Positions 33,627 through 43,271 are shown, counted from the stretch's first letter. The stretch: DNA of 64,000 nt from Georgenia sp. EYE_87 (GCF_023148685.1 NZ_JAHXNL010000011.1:53184-117183); one strand, 5' to 3'. Numbers and translations: made by a program. The notes: generated by a model from the sequence alone, not told the origin.

Positions 33627-34100
33627 TCAGTCCTCGCCGATGTCCTCGTGCCAGAGCGTCGGCTCGGCCGCGATGAAGTCCCGCATGAGTGCGGCGCAGT
33701 CCGGGTCGTCCAGCACCACCACCTCCACGCCCCTCGAGCGCAGGAGGTCCTCCCCGCCGACGAACGTGCGGTTCTCCCCGACGACGACGCGCGGGATCCC
33801 GTAGAGCAGGATCGCGCCGGTGCACATGTCGCACGGCGAGAGGGTGGTGACCATGGTCGCGCGGGCGTAGACGCGGGCCGGCAGCCGCCCCGCGTTGGCC
33901 AGGCAGTCCGTCTCGCCGTGCAGGATCGGGCTGCCGTCCTGCACCCGGCGGTTGCGCCCGACGGCGAGCACCTCGCCGTCGACCACGAGCGCGGCCCCGA
34001 TCGGGATGCCGCCCTCCGCCCGCCCCGCCCGTGCCTCGTCCAGGGCGACGGCGAGTGCCTCGGCGTCGGACCTCACGCTCCGCCTCACGTCGGGGGTCAT
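33627..34100 (-). CDS. Cytidine/cytosine deaminase-family zinc enzyme (Fcy1-like)
   Basis: 157 residues. Zinc-binding and catalytic motifs HGETDCLANAG (His and Glu) and LSPCDMCTGAILLYGI (two Cys) define the family; the combination with VVVGENRTFVGGEDLLRSRG and VVVLDD resembles fungal cytosine deaminase Fcy1 and guanine deaminase-like enzymes. It deaminates a nucleobase, cytosine or a related base. ATG 34100 is preferred over ATG 34109 because a CAGGAT box lies seven bases before it. Confidence 0.9.
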   Translation of the reverse strand: MTPDVRRSVRSDAEALAVALDEARAGRAEGGIPIGAALVVDGEVLAVGRNRRVQDGSPILHGETDCLANAGRLPARVYARATMVTTLSPCDMCTGAILLYGIPRVVVGENRTFVGGEDLLRSRGVEVVVLDDPDCAALMRDFIAAEPTLWHEDIGED

Positions 34101-34130
34101 GGCCGCCATCCTGCCAGCGGGCGCCGCCGC

Positions 34131-35945
34131 TCAGCGCCCCGCGGCGTAGCCCTGCGCGCCGCGGGGGTTCGCCGCCGCGCCGAGGAGTCCGGTGGCGGGG
34201 TCGACGGTGACGGCGGAGAGCCGGCCGAGCGACCAGTCGCCGGCCCGGGTCACGCGGTGGCCCCTGCGCTCGAGCTCGGCGACGACGTCGTCGCCGAGGC
34301 GGTCCTCGACGACGGCGCCGCCCGGGGTCCAGGTGCGCGGCCAGAACGAGCCGGGGACGGAGGTGGTGTGCAGCGCCGGGGCGTCGATCGCCTGCTGCGG
34401 CGTGTAGCCGCCGACGATGGTGCGCAGCAGGTAGAGCAGCTGCCACTGGTCCTGCTGGTCCCCGCCGGGCGAGCCGAGCGCGGTGACGGGCCGGCCGTCC
34501 CGGAGGACGAGCGTGGGGGTCAGGGTGGTGCGCGGCCGCCGGCCGGGGGCGAGCGTGGCGGGCGACCCGTCCTCGAGCCACGTCATCTGGAGCCGGGTGC
34601 CGAGGCAGAAGCCGAGCTCGGGGACGGCCGGCGAGGACTGCAGCCACCCGCCGGAGGGGGTCGCGGAGACGATGTTGCCCCAACGGTCGACGACGTCGAG
34701 GTGGCAGGTGTCGCCGCACGTCTCCCCCGTGGGCGCGACGGTGGGCTCCCCCACCCCGCCCGCGGAGCCGCCCGTGGGCGGGGCGTAGTCCTCCCGCAGC
34801 GGCGGCACGAACGGCTCGACGCCCGGGACCCGGCCGGGCCGGAGCTCCGTCGAGGCGCGCTCGGTGATCAGCGCGTGCCGCTGCGCCGCGTACTCGGCGG
34901 AGAGCAGCACGTCGAGCGGGACGTCGCCGTCGCCGTAGTAGGCCTCGCGGTCGGCCATCGCGAGCTTCTCGGCCTCGAGGATCGTGTGGGCGCCGAGCGC
35001 GGTGGAGGGGTCGAGCCGGTCGTCGTCGAAGCCGTCGAGGATCGCCAGCATCTGGAGCAGGACCGGGCCCTGCCCCCAGGCGCCGGTCTTGGCGATCGTG
35101 TGCCCGCGGAAGTCCACGGTGACGGCGGGCTCGTAGCCCGCCCCGAAGGCCGCGAAGTCCTCGGCGGCGATGACGCCGGCGTGGTCGGCGCCGTCGGAGT
35201 GGCGGTGCGGGCGGGCCGCGAGGGCGGTCACGGCCTCGGCCACGAAGCCCTCGCGCCAGGCGCGGCGGGCGGCCTCGATCCGCGCGACCCGGTCGTCGGC
35301 GACGCCGGGGCCCCGGCCCGCCGCGACGAGGCGTTCGAGGGTGCGGGCGTAGGCCTCGTTGCGGACGATCTCGCCCTCGCGCGGCGGGCGTCCGTCCGGC
35401 ATCCACAGCTCGGCCGAGGTGGGCCAGTGCCCGGTGAAGAGGTCCGCGACCCGCGCGACGGTGTCGCCCACCCGCCCGAGCACCGGATGCCCGTCGCGCG
35501 CGTAGCCGATCGCCTGCGCCAGCGCGTCCGCCAGCTCCCAGGTGCCGTGGTCGCGCAGCAGGACGAACCAGGCGTCGACGGCGCCCGGGACGGCGGCCGC
35601 GAGCGCGCCCGACCCCGGCACCAGCTCCAGCCCCTCGGCGAGGAGGTGCTCCCGGGTGGCGCCCGCCGGGGCCGGGCCCTGGCCCATCAGGACGGTCGGC
35701 GTCGGGTCCTCCGCCGTCGCGAACACCGCCGTCAGGTCCCCGCCCGGGCCGTTCAGGTGCGGCTCGACCACGTGGAGCACGAAGCCGGCGGCGACGGCGG
35801 CGTCGAACGCGTTGCCGCCGCGTTCGAGGACCGACTGGGCGCACGCCGTCGCGATCCAGTGGGTCGTGGCCGACATCCCGAACGTGCCGCTGAGCGTGGG
35901 CCGGGTGGTGAACGAGGGCGGCTGGGTGAACGAGGCGCCGGGCAT
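34131..35945 (-). CDS. Gamma-glutamyltransferase family protein
   Basis: 604 residues, an Ntn-hydrolase precursor. SVLERGGNAFDAAVAAGFVL and EPHLNGPGGDLTAVFA lie in the large-subunit part; autocleavage and nucleophile threonine are expected at GDTCHLDVVDRWGNIVS, where the family has TTHxSVVD. RTTLTPTLVLRDGRP and ALGSPGGDQQDQWQLLYLLR follow. No signal peptide is evident, so the enzyme may be cytoplasmic, hydrolysing gamma-glutamyl compounds or glutathione-like substrates. ATG 35945 has TAGCCT seven bases ahead. Divergent from an MFS gene. Confidence 0.92.
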   Translation of the reverse strand: MPGASFTQPPSFTTRPTLSGTFGMSATTHWIATACAQSVLERGGNAFDAAVAAGFVLHVVEPHLNGPGGDLTAVFATAEDPTPTVLMGQGPAPAGATREHLLAEGLELVPGSGALAAAVPGAVDAWFVLLRDHGTWELADALAQAIGYARDGHPVLGRVGDTVARVADLFTGHWPTSAELWMPDGRPPREGEIVRNEAYARTLERLVAAGRGPGVADDRVARIEAARRAWREGFVAEAVTALAARPHRHSDGADHAGVIAAEDFAAFGAGYEPAVTVDFRGHTIAKTGAWGQGPVLLQMLAILDGFDDDRLDPSTALGAHTILEAEKLAMADREAYYGDGDVPLDVLLSAEYAAQRHALITERASTELRPGRVPGVEPFVPPLREDYAPPTGGSAGGVGEPTVAPTGETCGDTCHLDVVDRWGNIVSATPSGGWLQSSPAVPELGFCLGTRLQMTWLEDGSPATLAPGRRPRTTLTPTLVLRDGRPVTALGSPGGDQQDQWQLLYLLRTIVGGYTPQQAIDAPALHTTSVPGSFWPRTWTPGGAVVEDRLGDDVVAELERRGHRVTRAGDWSLGRLSAVTVDPATGLLGAAANPRGAQGYAAGR

Positions 35946-35952
35946 GGACGGG

Positions 35953-35958
35953 AGGCTA
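35953..35958 (-). promoter_or_regulatory. Leaderless -10 box of the gamma-glutamyltransferase gene
   Basis: TAGCCT on the minus strand, seven bases before ATG 35945. Confidence 0.5.
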
Positions 35959-36050
35959 GCGGTGCGCCGGCGCGGCCCACGCCCGGGGCGGTGTCCGACC
36001 TCACCGCCCCGGGCCCTCCGGACCGCCGACGTCGGTGGAACAATCGCCGG

Positions 36051-37271
36051 GTGCCCAACCCGTACCGCCAGATCCTCGGCCTGCCCGGGACCCTGGCGTT
36101 CTCGGCGGCCGGCCTGCTCGCCCGCTTCCCCGTCTCGATGGTGGCGATCGCCGTCGTCCTGATGCTCTCCAGCATCACCGGCTCCTACGCCACCGCGGGG
36201 ACCGTCTCCGCGACGTTCGTCGTCTCGCAGGCCATCTGCGCCCCGCAGCTGGCCCGGCTCGTGGACCGGCACGGGCAGGCGCGCGTGATGACGCCGGCCG
36301 TCACCGTCTCGGGTCTGGCCCTCGCCGGGCTCGTCGTGGCGGCCGTCGCCGGAGCGCCGCTGTGGACGGTCTACGCGTGCGCCGTCGTCTCCGGGGCCAG
36401 CGTCGGGTCCGTCGGCGCCCTGGTCCGGGCCCGCTGGACGCAGGCCGTGCGCACCCCGAGGGATCTGCACCGGGCCTACTCCTGGGAGTCGGCGCTCGAC
36501 GAGTCCACCTACGTGCTCGGCCCGGTGATCGCCACGATCCTGGCCACCTCGGTGACGCCGTGGGCGGGCGTCGCCACGGCCGCCGTCCTCATCGTGGTGG
36601 GCGGGTACGCCTTCCTGGGGCAGCGCGGCTCGGAGCCGCCGGCGCAGCCGCGCCACGAGGCCGGCGCGCACCGCGGCTCGGTGATGCGGTCGGGGGCGCT
36701 GGTGGGGATCGTCGTCGTCTTCCTCTTCGTCGGCGGGGTCTTCGGCGCCACCGACGTCGCGGTGGTCGCGTTCACCGCCGAGCACGGCCGTCCCGCGGCG
36801 GCGGGGGTGCTGCTCGGCATCTTCTCCCTCGGCTCGGTCCTCGCGGGCCTGCTCTACGGCGCGCGCACCTGGACCGGGCCGGCGTGGCGGCGCTTCGTCG
36901 TCGGGGTCGCCGTCCTGGCGGGCGGCACCGCCCTGTTCCTGCTGGTCGAGAGCCTCACGGTCATGGCCGCGGTGATGTTCGTGACCGGCTTCGCGATCTC
37001 TCCCACGATCATCAACGGCAACTCGATGGTCCAGCACCTCGTAGACCGGCGCCGCCTCACCGAGGGCCTGACCTGGCTGAGCACCGGCATCAACGTCGGC
37101 GTCTCGGTCGGTTCGTCGGTGGCCGGGGTGTTCATCGACGGCTACGGGTCCGTCGGCGGGTTCACGATGGTGGCCGCGAGCGGCGGCGTCGCCGTGGTGA
37201 CCGCCCTCGTCGTCGCGCCGCTGCTGCGCCGCCGGGACCACGGCGACCCGGTCCACCTGCCCGAGAGCTGA
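36051..37271 (+). CDS. MFS transporter
   Basis: 406 residues with about 12 hydrophobic helices. The loop between helices 2 and 3 reads LARLVDRHGQARVM, the MFS signature (D-R-x-G-R-type); a central charged loop (QRGSEPPAQPRHEAGAHRGS) divides the two six-helix halves. The pattern (SYATAGTVSATFVVSQAICA) is that of actinobacterial drug-efflux-like MFS proteins, but the substrate is unknown. GTG 36051 begins the family N-terminus NPYRQILGLPGTLAFS. Divergent from the gamma-glutamyltransferase gene. Confidence 0.9.
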   Translation: MPNPYRQILGLPGTLAFSAAGLLARFPVSMVAIAVVLMLSSITGSYATAGTVSATFVVSQAICAPQLARLVDRHGQARVMTPAVTVSGLALAGLVVAAVAGAPLWTVYACAVVSGASVGSVGALVRARWTQAVRTPRDLHRAYSWESALDESTYVLGPVIATILATSVTPWAGVATAAVLIVVGGYAFLGQRGSEPPAQPRHEAGAHRGSVMRSGALVGIVVVFLFVGGVFGATDVAVVAFTAEHGRPAAAGVLLGIFSLGSVLAGLLYGARTWTGPAWRRFVVGVAVLAGGTALFLLVESLTVMAAVMFVTGFAISPTIINGNSMVQHLVDRRRLTEGLTWLSTGINVGVSVGSSVAGVFIDGYGSVGGFTMVAASGGVAVVTALVVAPLLRRRDHGDPVHLPES

Positions 37272-37395
37272 GCCGGCCCGCCGGATCACGAGGCCCGGCG
37301 GCACCGGGGTGCGCGCGCGGCGACCGGCCCGACCTGCGGCCCGGCCGCTCCGCGGGCAGGATCGGACGGGACCGCGATCACACCTGGAGGCTGCC

Positions 37396-39138
37396 GTGGC
37401 CCGCTCCGTCGCCGAGTTTCTCGTCAACCAGCTTGTCGCCGCCGGCGTCGAACGCCTCTACGGCATCGTCGGCGACTCGCTGAACCCCGTCGTCGACGCC
37501 GTCCGGCGCACGCCCGGGATCGACTGGGTCCACGTCCGGCACGAGGAGGCCGCGGCCTTCGCCGCCGCCGCCGAGGCCGAGGTCACCGGGAAGCTCACCG
37601 CGTGCGCCGGCTCCTGCGGGCCCGGCAACCTGCACCTCATCAACGGCCTGTACGACGCGAACCGCTCCCGCGTGCCCGTGCTGGCGATCGCCTCGCACAT
37701 CCCGAGCGCGCAGATCGGCACGACCTTCTTCCAGGAGACCCACCCGGACCGGCTCTTCAACGAGGCGTCGGTGTACTCGGAGATGATCTCCACGGCCAAG
37801 CAGGTCCCGCGCGTGACGCGCACCGCGATCCAGCACGCCCTCACCGCCCCCGGCGTCGCCGTGCTCACCCTGCCGGGCGACGTCGCGGACGAGCAGGTGC
37901 CCGGCGACGACGCCCCCATCCTCGTCCCCGGCGCCTGCCCGGCCCGGGTGGTCCCGAACCTCGAGGACGTCACCGCGCTCGCCGACGCTGTCAACCGCGC
38001 CAAGAAGGTCACCCTGTTCGTCGGCGCGGGCGCCCGGGGCGCCCGCGAGGAGGTCCTCAAGCTCGCCGACCTCGCCGCCGCGCCGGTCGGGCACTCGCTG
38101 CGCGGCAAGGAGATCATCCAGTACGACAACCGCTTCGACGTCGGCATGTCGGGCCTGCTGGGCTACGGCGCCTGCCAGAGCGCCATGGACGACGCCGACC
38201 TCCTGGTCCTCGTCGGGACGGACTTCCCGTACGACGCCTTCCTGCCCGCGGACGTGCCGACGGCTCAGATCGACATCGACGCCTCGCACCTGGGCCGGCG
38301 CACCCGGCTGGACCTGCCCGTCCACGGCGACGTCGGCGAGACGCTGCGCCTGCTCAACCCGATGCTCACCCGCAAGACGGACCGCAAGTTCGTGCGCGCC
38401 ATGACGAGGAAGCACGCGAGCCTGATGACCCGGGTGGTCGGCGCGTACACGAGGAACGTGGAGCGGACGACGCCGATCCACCCCGAGTACGCCGCGGTGC
38501 TGCTGGACGAGGCCGCCGCGGAGGACGCCGTCTTCACGGTCGACACGGGCATGAACAACGTCTGGGCGGCCCGCTACCTCACCCCCAACGGGCGGCGGCG
38601 CGTGATCGGCTCCTTCCTGCACGGCTCCATGGCCAACGCGCTGCCGCACGCGATCGGCGCCGCGATGGCCGACCCGTCCCGCCAGGTGGTGGCCCTGGCC
38701 GGGGACGGCGGGCTGTCCATGCTGCTCGGCGAGCTGATCACGGTGCGGGCCTACGACCTGCCCGTCAAGGTCGTCGTCCTCAACAACGCCTCGCTCGGCA
38801 TGGTCAAGCTCGAGATGCTCGTCGAGGGCCTGCCCGCGCACGCCACCGACTCCCCGCCGGTGGACTACCGCAACGTCGCGCTGGCCCTGGACATCCCCGC
38901 CGTGCGGGTGGAGGAGCCGAAGGACCTGCGCAAGGCGCTGACCGACGGGCTGGCCCGGCCGGGGCCGGCGCTGATCGAGGTGGTCACCGACGCCAACGCC
39001 CTGTCCATCCCGCCCTCGATCACCTCGGGGCAGATCCGCGGCTTCGCGACGGCGATGACCAAGGAGATCCTCGGCGGCGGCATGGGCGAGGTCATGGCGA
39101 TGGCCCGCTCGAACCTGCGTAACGTCCCCCGCCCCTGA
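37396..39138 (+). CDS. poxB: Pyruvate dehydrogenase (quinone)/pyruvate oxidase
   Basis: 580 residues, three-domain thiamine-diphosphate enzyme. N-terminal domain with catalytic glutamate in HVRHEEAAAFAAAAEAEVTG; central FAD domain with VTLFVGAGARGAREEVL; ThDP-binding VVALAGDGGLSMLLGELITV ending in NN. The C-terminal tail (GGGMGEVMAMARSNLRN) resembles the membrane-binding peptide of E. coli PoxB. It decarboxylates pyruvate to acetate and CO2 and passes electrons to membrane quinone. CTGGAGG precedes GTG 37396 by about six bases. A hairpin follows the stop. Confidence 0.95.
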   Translation: MARSVAEFLVNQLVAAGVERLYGIVGDSLNPVVDAVRRTPGIDWVHVRHEEAAAFAAAAEAEVTGKLTACAGSCGPGNLHLINGLYDANRSRVPVLAIASHIPSAQIGTTFFQETHPDRLFNEASVYSEMISTAKQVPRVTRTAIQHALTAPGVAVLTLPGDVADEQVPGDDAPILVPGACPARVVPNLEDVTALADAVNRAKKVTLFVGAGARGAREEVLKLADLAAAPVGHSLRGKEIIQYDNRFDVGMSGLLGYGACQSAMDDADLLVLVGTDFPYDAFLPADVPTAQIDIDASHLGRRTRLDLPVHGDVGETLRLLNPMLTRKTDRKFVRAMTRKHASLMTRVVGAYTRNVERTTPIHPEYAAVLLDEAAAEDAVFTVDTGMNNVWAARYLTPNGRRRVIGSFLHGSMANALPHAIGAAMADPSRQVVALAGDGGLSMLLGELITVRAYDLPVKVVVLNNASLGMVKLEMLVEGLPAHATDSPPVDYRNVALALDIPAVRVEEPKDLRKALTDGLARPGPALIEVVTDANALSIPPSITSGQIRGFATAMTKEILGGGMGEVMAMARSNLRNVPRP

Positions 39139-39141
39139 CAC

Positions 39142-39164
39142 TCCGCCTCCTGCTGGAGGGCGGA
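39142..39164 (+). terminator. Terminator of poxB
   Basis: tccgcctcc (39142-39150) with ggagggcgga (39155-39164), one bulged base, loop tgct, three bases past the poxB stop. Confidence 0.6.
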
Positions 39165-39196
39165 ATATCGGCCGGGGCGTCGGGCTTTACCCTGAC

Positions 39197-40164
39197 ATGA
39201 CGGACTACGGGCACGACCTCCTCTTCGGGTCGTTCATCACCCCGACCAGCACCGCGCCCGAGCGGGTGGTCGCGCTGGCGCAGGCGTCCGAGGCTGCGGG
39301 GCTCGACCTCGCCACGTTCCAGGACCACCCGTACCAGCCGGCCTTCCTCGACACCTGGACGCTGCTCTCCTACGTCGCGGCGAGCACCGAGCGGATCCAC
39401 GTCGCGGCCAACGTCATCAACCTGCCGCTGCGCCCGCCGGCCGTCCTCGCCCGCGCCGCGGCCAGCCTCGACCTCCTCAGCGGCGGCCGCCTCGACCTCG
39501 CCCTGGGGGCCGGCGGCTTCTGGGACGCCATCGAGGCCATGGGCGGACGGCGGCTGAGCCCCGGCCAGGCCGTGGAGGCCACCGGCGAGGCCATCGACGT
39601 CATCCGCGGCCTCTGGGACACCAGCACCCGCGAGCGCCTCGTGGTGGACGGCACGTACCACCGGCTCGACGGCGCCAAGCGCGGCCCCGCCCCCGCCCAC
39701 GACATCCCGATCTGGCTGGGGGCGCTCAAGCCCCGGATGCTGCGGCTGATCGGCCGCAAGGCCGACGGCTGGCTGCCCTCGCTCCCCTACCTGAAGTCGC
39801 TGACCGCCCTCGCCGAGGGCAACGCCACATCGACGAGGCGGCCACCGCGGCCGGCCGCGACCCGCGCGCCGTGCGCCGGCTGCTGAACATCGGCGGCCAG
39901 CTCACGCCCCGGGCGTCCGACCGGCTCCTCGTCGGACCGCCGGAGCAGTGGGTGGAGCAGCTCGCCGCCCTCACCCTGGAGCACGGGGTCTCCGGCTACA
40001 TCCTCATGGGCGACGACCCCGGCACCCTCGCCGTGCTCGGCCAGGAGGTCGCGCCCGCGGTGCGCGAGCTCGTGGCGGCCGAGCGCGGGACTGCCGGGCA
40101 CGGGACTGCCGGGCGGGGGACGGCCGCCGCCCCCGCCCCGGTGTCGCTGCGCCCCCGCGGCTGA
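39197..40164 (+). pseudogene. LLM-class F420-dependent oxidoreductase gene with a frameshift
   Basis: From ATG 39197: MTDYGHDLLFGSFITPTSTA, LATFQDHPYQPAFLDTWTLL, LDLALGAGGFWDAIEAMGG and HDIPIWLGALKPRMLRLIG. The frame breaks near 39828 (in ggcaacgccacatcgacgag); reading one base out restores HIDEAATAAGRDPRAVRRLL and the normal C-terminus PPEQWVEQLAALTLEHGVSG up to 40164. A missing C in a CCC run is the simplest explanation. The intact protein would be ~320 residues and closely resembles the first domain of the next gene, so the pair arose by duplication. The interrupted product loses about the last third of the barrel. Confidence 0.85.
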
Positions 40165-40210
40165 CGCCCCGCGCCGGCTCCGCCACCACCTCGATCGAAA
40201 GACAGACCCG

Positions 40211-42544
40211 TTGGACTACGGTCACCCGCTACAGCTCGGCACGTTCCTCACGCCGGGCGACGACGATCCCCAGACCCCCGTCGAGCTCGCCCGCCTGAGC
40301 GAGGAGCTCGGCTACGACCTCGTCACCTTCCAGGACCACCCGTACCAGCCCCGCTTCCACGACACCTGGACCCTGCTCAGCTGCGTGGCAGCCCGCACCC
40401 AACGGATCCGGCTGGCGCCGAACGTCCTCAACGTGCCCATGCGCCCGCCCGCCGTCGTGGCGCGAGCCGCGGCGAGCCTGGACCTGCTGTCCCACGGCCG
40501 CGTCACCCTGGGCGTGGGCGCCGGTTTCTTCTGGGACGCCATGGCCTCCATGGGCGCGGAGCGCCTGGGCCCCGGCGAGTCGGTCGACGCGCTCGCCGAG
40601 GCGATCGACGTCGTCCGGTCGATCTGGTCGGCCGACCCCGCCCCGCTCCACGTGCCGGGCGCGCATCACCGGCTCGACGGCGCGCAGGGAGGTCCGGCGC
40701 CGGCGCACGACATCCCCGTCTGGGTCGGCGGCGGGAGGCCGCGCATGCTCGCCCTGGTCGGCGCCGCCGCGGACGGGTGGGTCGTGCCCGGCGGCGTCCG
40801 CGGGCTCGAGGCGCTGCGCGCCGGGAACGCCGCCGTGGACGCGGCGGCGGCCGCGGCCGGGCGGGGCCCGCGCGAGATCCGCCGCATCGTCAACCTCGCC
40901 GGCACCTTCGCCCGCACGCCCGGCGGCTTCCTCGCCGGCCCGGCCGAGCAGTGGGTCGACGACCTGCTGCCGCTCGTCGTCGACGACGGCGCCGCCACCC
41001 TGGTCCTGGCCTCCGACGACCCCGAGACGCTGCGCCGCTTCGCCGGTGACGTCGCCCCGGCCCTGCGGGAGGCCGTCGCCCTGGAGCGGGCCCGCCGCGG
41101 GGTGGCCGAGGGCGTCGTGCGCCCGGCCCGCGTCCGGGCCCGCCGCCGGGAGCGCATCTCCTACGACGCCGTCCCCGCCCCGCTCGCCGAGCGCGCCGTC
41201 GAGCCCGGCGACGCCCGCTACCCCACGGTCCGCTCGACGTACCTGCGCGGCGGGTCTCCGGGGCTGGTGCTGCGGCCGCGCGACGCGAGCGAGGTGGCCG
41301 ACGCCGTCACGTTCGCCCGCACCCAGCCCGTGCCGCTCTCCGTGCGCAGCGCCGGCCACGGCATCAGCGGGCGCTCCACGAACGACGGCGGCATCGTCGT
41401 CGACATCTCCGCGCTCAGCTCGATCGAGGTGCTCGACCACCAGGCCCGCCGGGTCCGCATCGGCCCCGGCGCCCGCTGGGGCGAGGTCGCCGCGGCCCTG
41501 CACCCCTACGGCTGGGCCCTCAGCTCCGGCGACTACGGCGGCGTCGGCGTGGGCGGCCTCGCCACGACCGGCGGGATCGGCTACCTCGGCCGCAGCCACG
41601 GGCTGACCATCGACCACCTGCGCGCGGTGGAGGTGGTGCTGGCGGACGGCTCGCTCGTCCGCGCCGACGAGGCGGAGAACCCCGACCTCTTCTGGGCCGT
41701 GCGGGGCGCGGGCTTCAACTTCGGCGTCGTCACGGCGTTCGAGTTCGAGGTCGACGAGGTCGGTGACATCGGCTTCGCCCAGCTCGTCCTGGACGCCACG
41801 GACACGGCCGCCGTCCTCCGCCGCTGGGGCGCCGCCGTCGAGGCCGCGCCGCGCGACCTGACGAGCTTTCTCATCATGGGCCGCCCCCGCGACGGCCAGG
41901 TCCTCGCCCAGCTCATGACCGCCGTCGACTCCGACGACGCCGCCACGATCCTGGAGCGCCTGCGCCCCCTGGCCGACCTCGGGCCGCTGCTCGGCCAGTC
42001 CGCGCAGATCGTGCCCTACCCGGCGGTGGTCGGCCTGCCCGACGCCGCCCAGCAGGGCCAGGGCGAGCCGGTCACCCGGTCCGGGCTGCTCGAGCACGTC
42101 ACGCCCGCCTTCGCCGCCGACGCCGAGCGCCTGGTCAAGAGCGGGGAGACCTTCTTCTTCCAGATCCGCGCGATGGGCGGGGCCATCTCCGACGTCGAGC
42201 CCGACGCCACCGCGTTCGCGCACCGCTCGGCGAACTTCTCCGTGGTGGCCTTCGGCGCCTCCCGGGCCCGGCTCGACCGGGCGTGGGACCCGATGCAGCA
42301 CCACTTCACCGGCATCTACCCCAGCTTCGAGACCGACCCGCGGCCCGAGCGGCTGCTGGACGCCTACCCGCCCCGCACGCTGGCGCGGCTGCGGGCGCTC
42401 AAGCGCCGCTACGACCCCGGCAACGTCTTCCGGGACAACTTCAACATCGCGCCGGAGCCGGAGCCTGGGGCAGAAGCGCGAGGGGTGCGGGCCGGCCCGA
42501 ACCCGGCGCTCCGGGGGCGTGGGCCGTCTCACTCAGGCAACTGA
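40211..42544 (+). CDS. Fusion: LLM-class F420-dependent oxidoreductase + FAD-linked (berberine-bridge-type) oxidase
   Basis: 777 residues without a frame break. Residues ~1-290 are a luciferase-like domain (YDLVTFQDHPYQPRFHDTWT, VGAGFFWDAMASMGAERLGP, PAEQWVDDLLPLVV). A basic linker (RPARVRARRRERISYDA) leads to a PCMH-type FAD domain (~340-500) with RSAGHGISG, where His ~383 is placed to bind the 8-alpha position of FAD, and GVGVGGLATTGGIGYLGRSH. The berberine-bridge C-terminal motif RRYDPGNVFRDNFNI is at ~730-745. The Cys used for bicovalent flavinylation is not seen. TTG 40211 is the start because DYGHPLQLGTFLTP aligns with the neighbour's start. Substrates are unknown; one polypeptide could hand a product between two flavin/deazaflavin sites. 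Confidence 0.88.
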   Translation: MDYGHPLQLGTFLTPGDDDPQTPVELARLSEELGYDLVTFQDHPYQPRFHDTWTLLSCVAARTQRIRLAPNVLNVPMRPPAVVARAAASLDLLSHGRVTLGVGAGFFWDAMASMGAERLGPGESVDALAEAIDVVRSIWSADPAPLHVPGAHHRLDGAQGGPAPAHDIPVWVGGGRPRMLALVGAAADGWVVPGGVRGLEALRAGNAAVDAAAAAAGRGPREIRRIVNLAGTFARTPGGFLAGPAEQWVDDLLPLVVDDGAATLVLASDDPETLRRFAGDVAPALREAVALERARRGVAEGVVRPARVRARRRERISYDAVPAPLAERAVEPGDARYPTVRSTYLRGGSPGLVLRPRDASEVADAVTFARTQPVPLSVRSAGHGISGRSTNDGGIVVDISALSSIEVLDHQARRVRIGPGARWGEVAAALHPYGWALSSGDYGGVGVGGLATTGGIGYLGRSHGLTIDHLRAVEVVLADGSLVRADEAENPDLFWAVRGAGFNFGVVTAFEFEVDEVGDIGFAQLVLDATDTAAVLRRWGAAVEAAPRDLTSFLIMGRPRDGQVLAQLMTAVDSDDAATILERLRPLADLGPLLGQSAQIVPYPAVVGLPDAAQQGQGEPVTRSGLLEHVTPAFAADAERLVKSGETFFFQIRAMGGAISDVEPDATAFAHRSANFSVVAFGASRARLDRAWDPMQHHFTGIYPSFETDPRPERLLDAYPPRTLARLRALKRRYDPGNVFRDNFNIAPEPEPGAEARGVRAGPNPALRGRGPSHSGN

Positions 42545-42623
42545 CGGCAATGCCTGATCCCTCCGCCCGCACGGTGGCACCGTTGGAGGCATTCCCTGGC
42601 CCGGCCCCGACGACGGAGAGATC

Positions 42624-43142
42624 GTGACGACTGACAAGCGCAACCACCTGGTGCTCATGGGCGTCGCCGGGTCCGGCAAGACGACGATCGCCGAGGAGCT
42701 CGTCGAGCGCCTGGGCTGGGTCAGCGCCGAGGCCGACGAGTTCCACTCCCAGGCCAACATCGACAAGATGGCCTCCGGCACGCCGCTGACGGACGAGGAC
42801 CGCTGGCCGTGGCTCGCCTCGATCCGCAGCTGGCTGGACGAGCAGACCGCGGCCGGGCGCAAAGCCGTCGTCACCTGCTCCGCGCTCAAGCGGGTCTACC
42901 GCGACGTCCTCCGCGGCGAGGGCGACGACGTCTGCTTCGTCCACCTGGGCGGCTCGAAGGACCTGATCGCCGGCCGGATGGCGCAGCGCAAGGGCCACTT
43001 CATGCCCACCTCGCTGCTGGACTCCCAGTTCGACACCCTCGAGCCGCTGGGCGAGGACGAGCCCGGCATCTCCGTGGACATCTCGGGCACCCCGGACCAG
43101 ATCACGGGCGACATCATCGCCCGGCTGCAGCTCACCGCCTGA
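42624..43142 (+). CDS. gntK: Gluconokinase
   Basis: 172 residues, the GntK/IdnK P-loop kinase type. Walker A LMGVAGSGKTTIAEEL (~11-26), substrate loops ADEFHSQANIDKMASGTPLT and DEDRWPWLASIRSWL, VVTCSALKRVYRDVLR and lid region RMAQRKGHFMPTSLLDSQFD. It phosphorylates D-gluconate to 6-phosphogluconate with ATP. GTG 42624 is nine bases after GGAGA. It starts the sugar-acid island and is followed 235 bases later by a gluconate permease. Confidence 0.96.
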   Translation: MTTDKRNHLVLMGVAGSGKTTIAEELVERLGWVSAEADEFHSQANIDKMASGTPLTDEDRWPWLASIRSWLDEQTAAGRKAVVTCSALKRVYRDVLRGEGDDVCFVHLGGSKDLIAGRMAQRKGHFMPTSLLDSQFDTLEPLGEDEPGISVDISGTPDQITGDIIARLQLTA

Positions 43143-43253
43143 CCCCGCCCGCCCGTCGCGACAGCCGGCGGGCGGCGCCCCTTCTCCGTCACCGGCGCCC
43201 GCCGTCGGCGCCCCGGCGTTTCCCCGAGCCCTCCGCACCGCCCTGCCCTAAGG

Positions 43254-43271
43254 TCCTGACCACAGGGTCAG
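43254..43271 (+). promoter_or_regulatory. Inverted repeat between gntK and gntP
   Basis: cctgacc-acag-ggtcagg. Just to its left, taaggt-cctg-acc resembles the AAAGGT-ATG-ACCTTT regulator site found elsewhere in the island but with a four-base centre. It may be a weak operator or a small hairpin. Confidence 0.35.
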
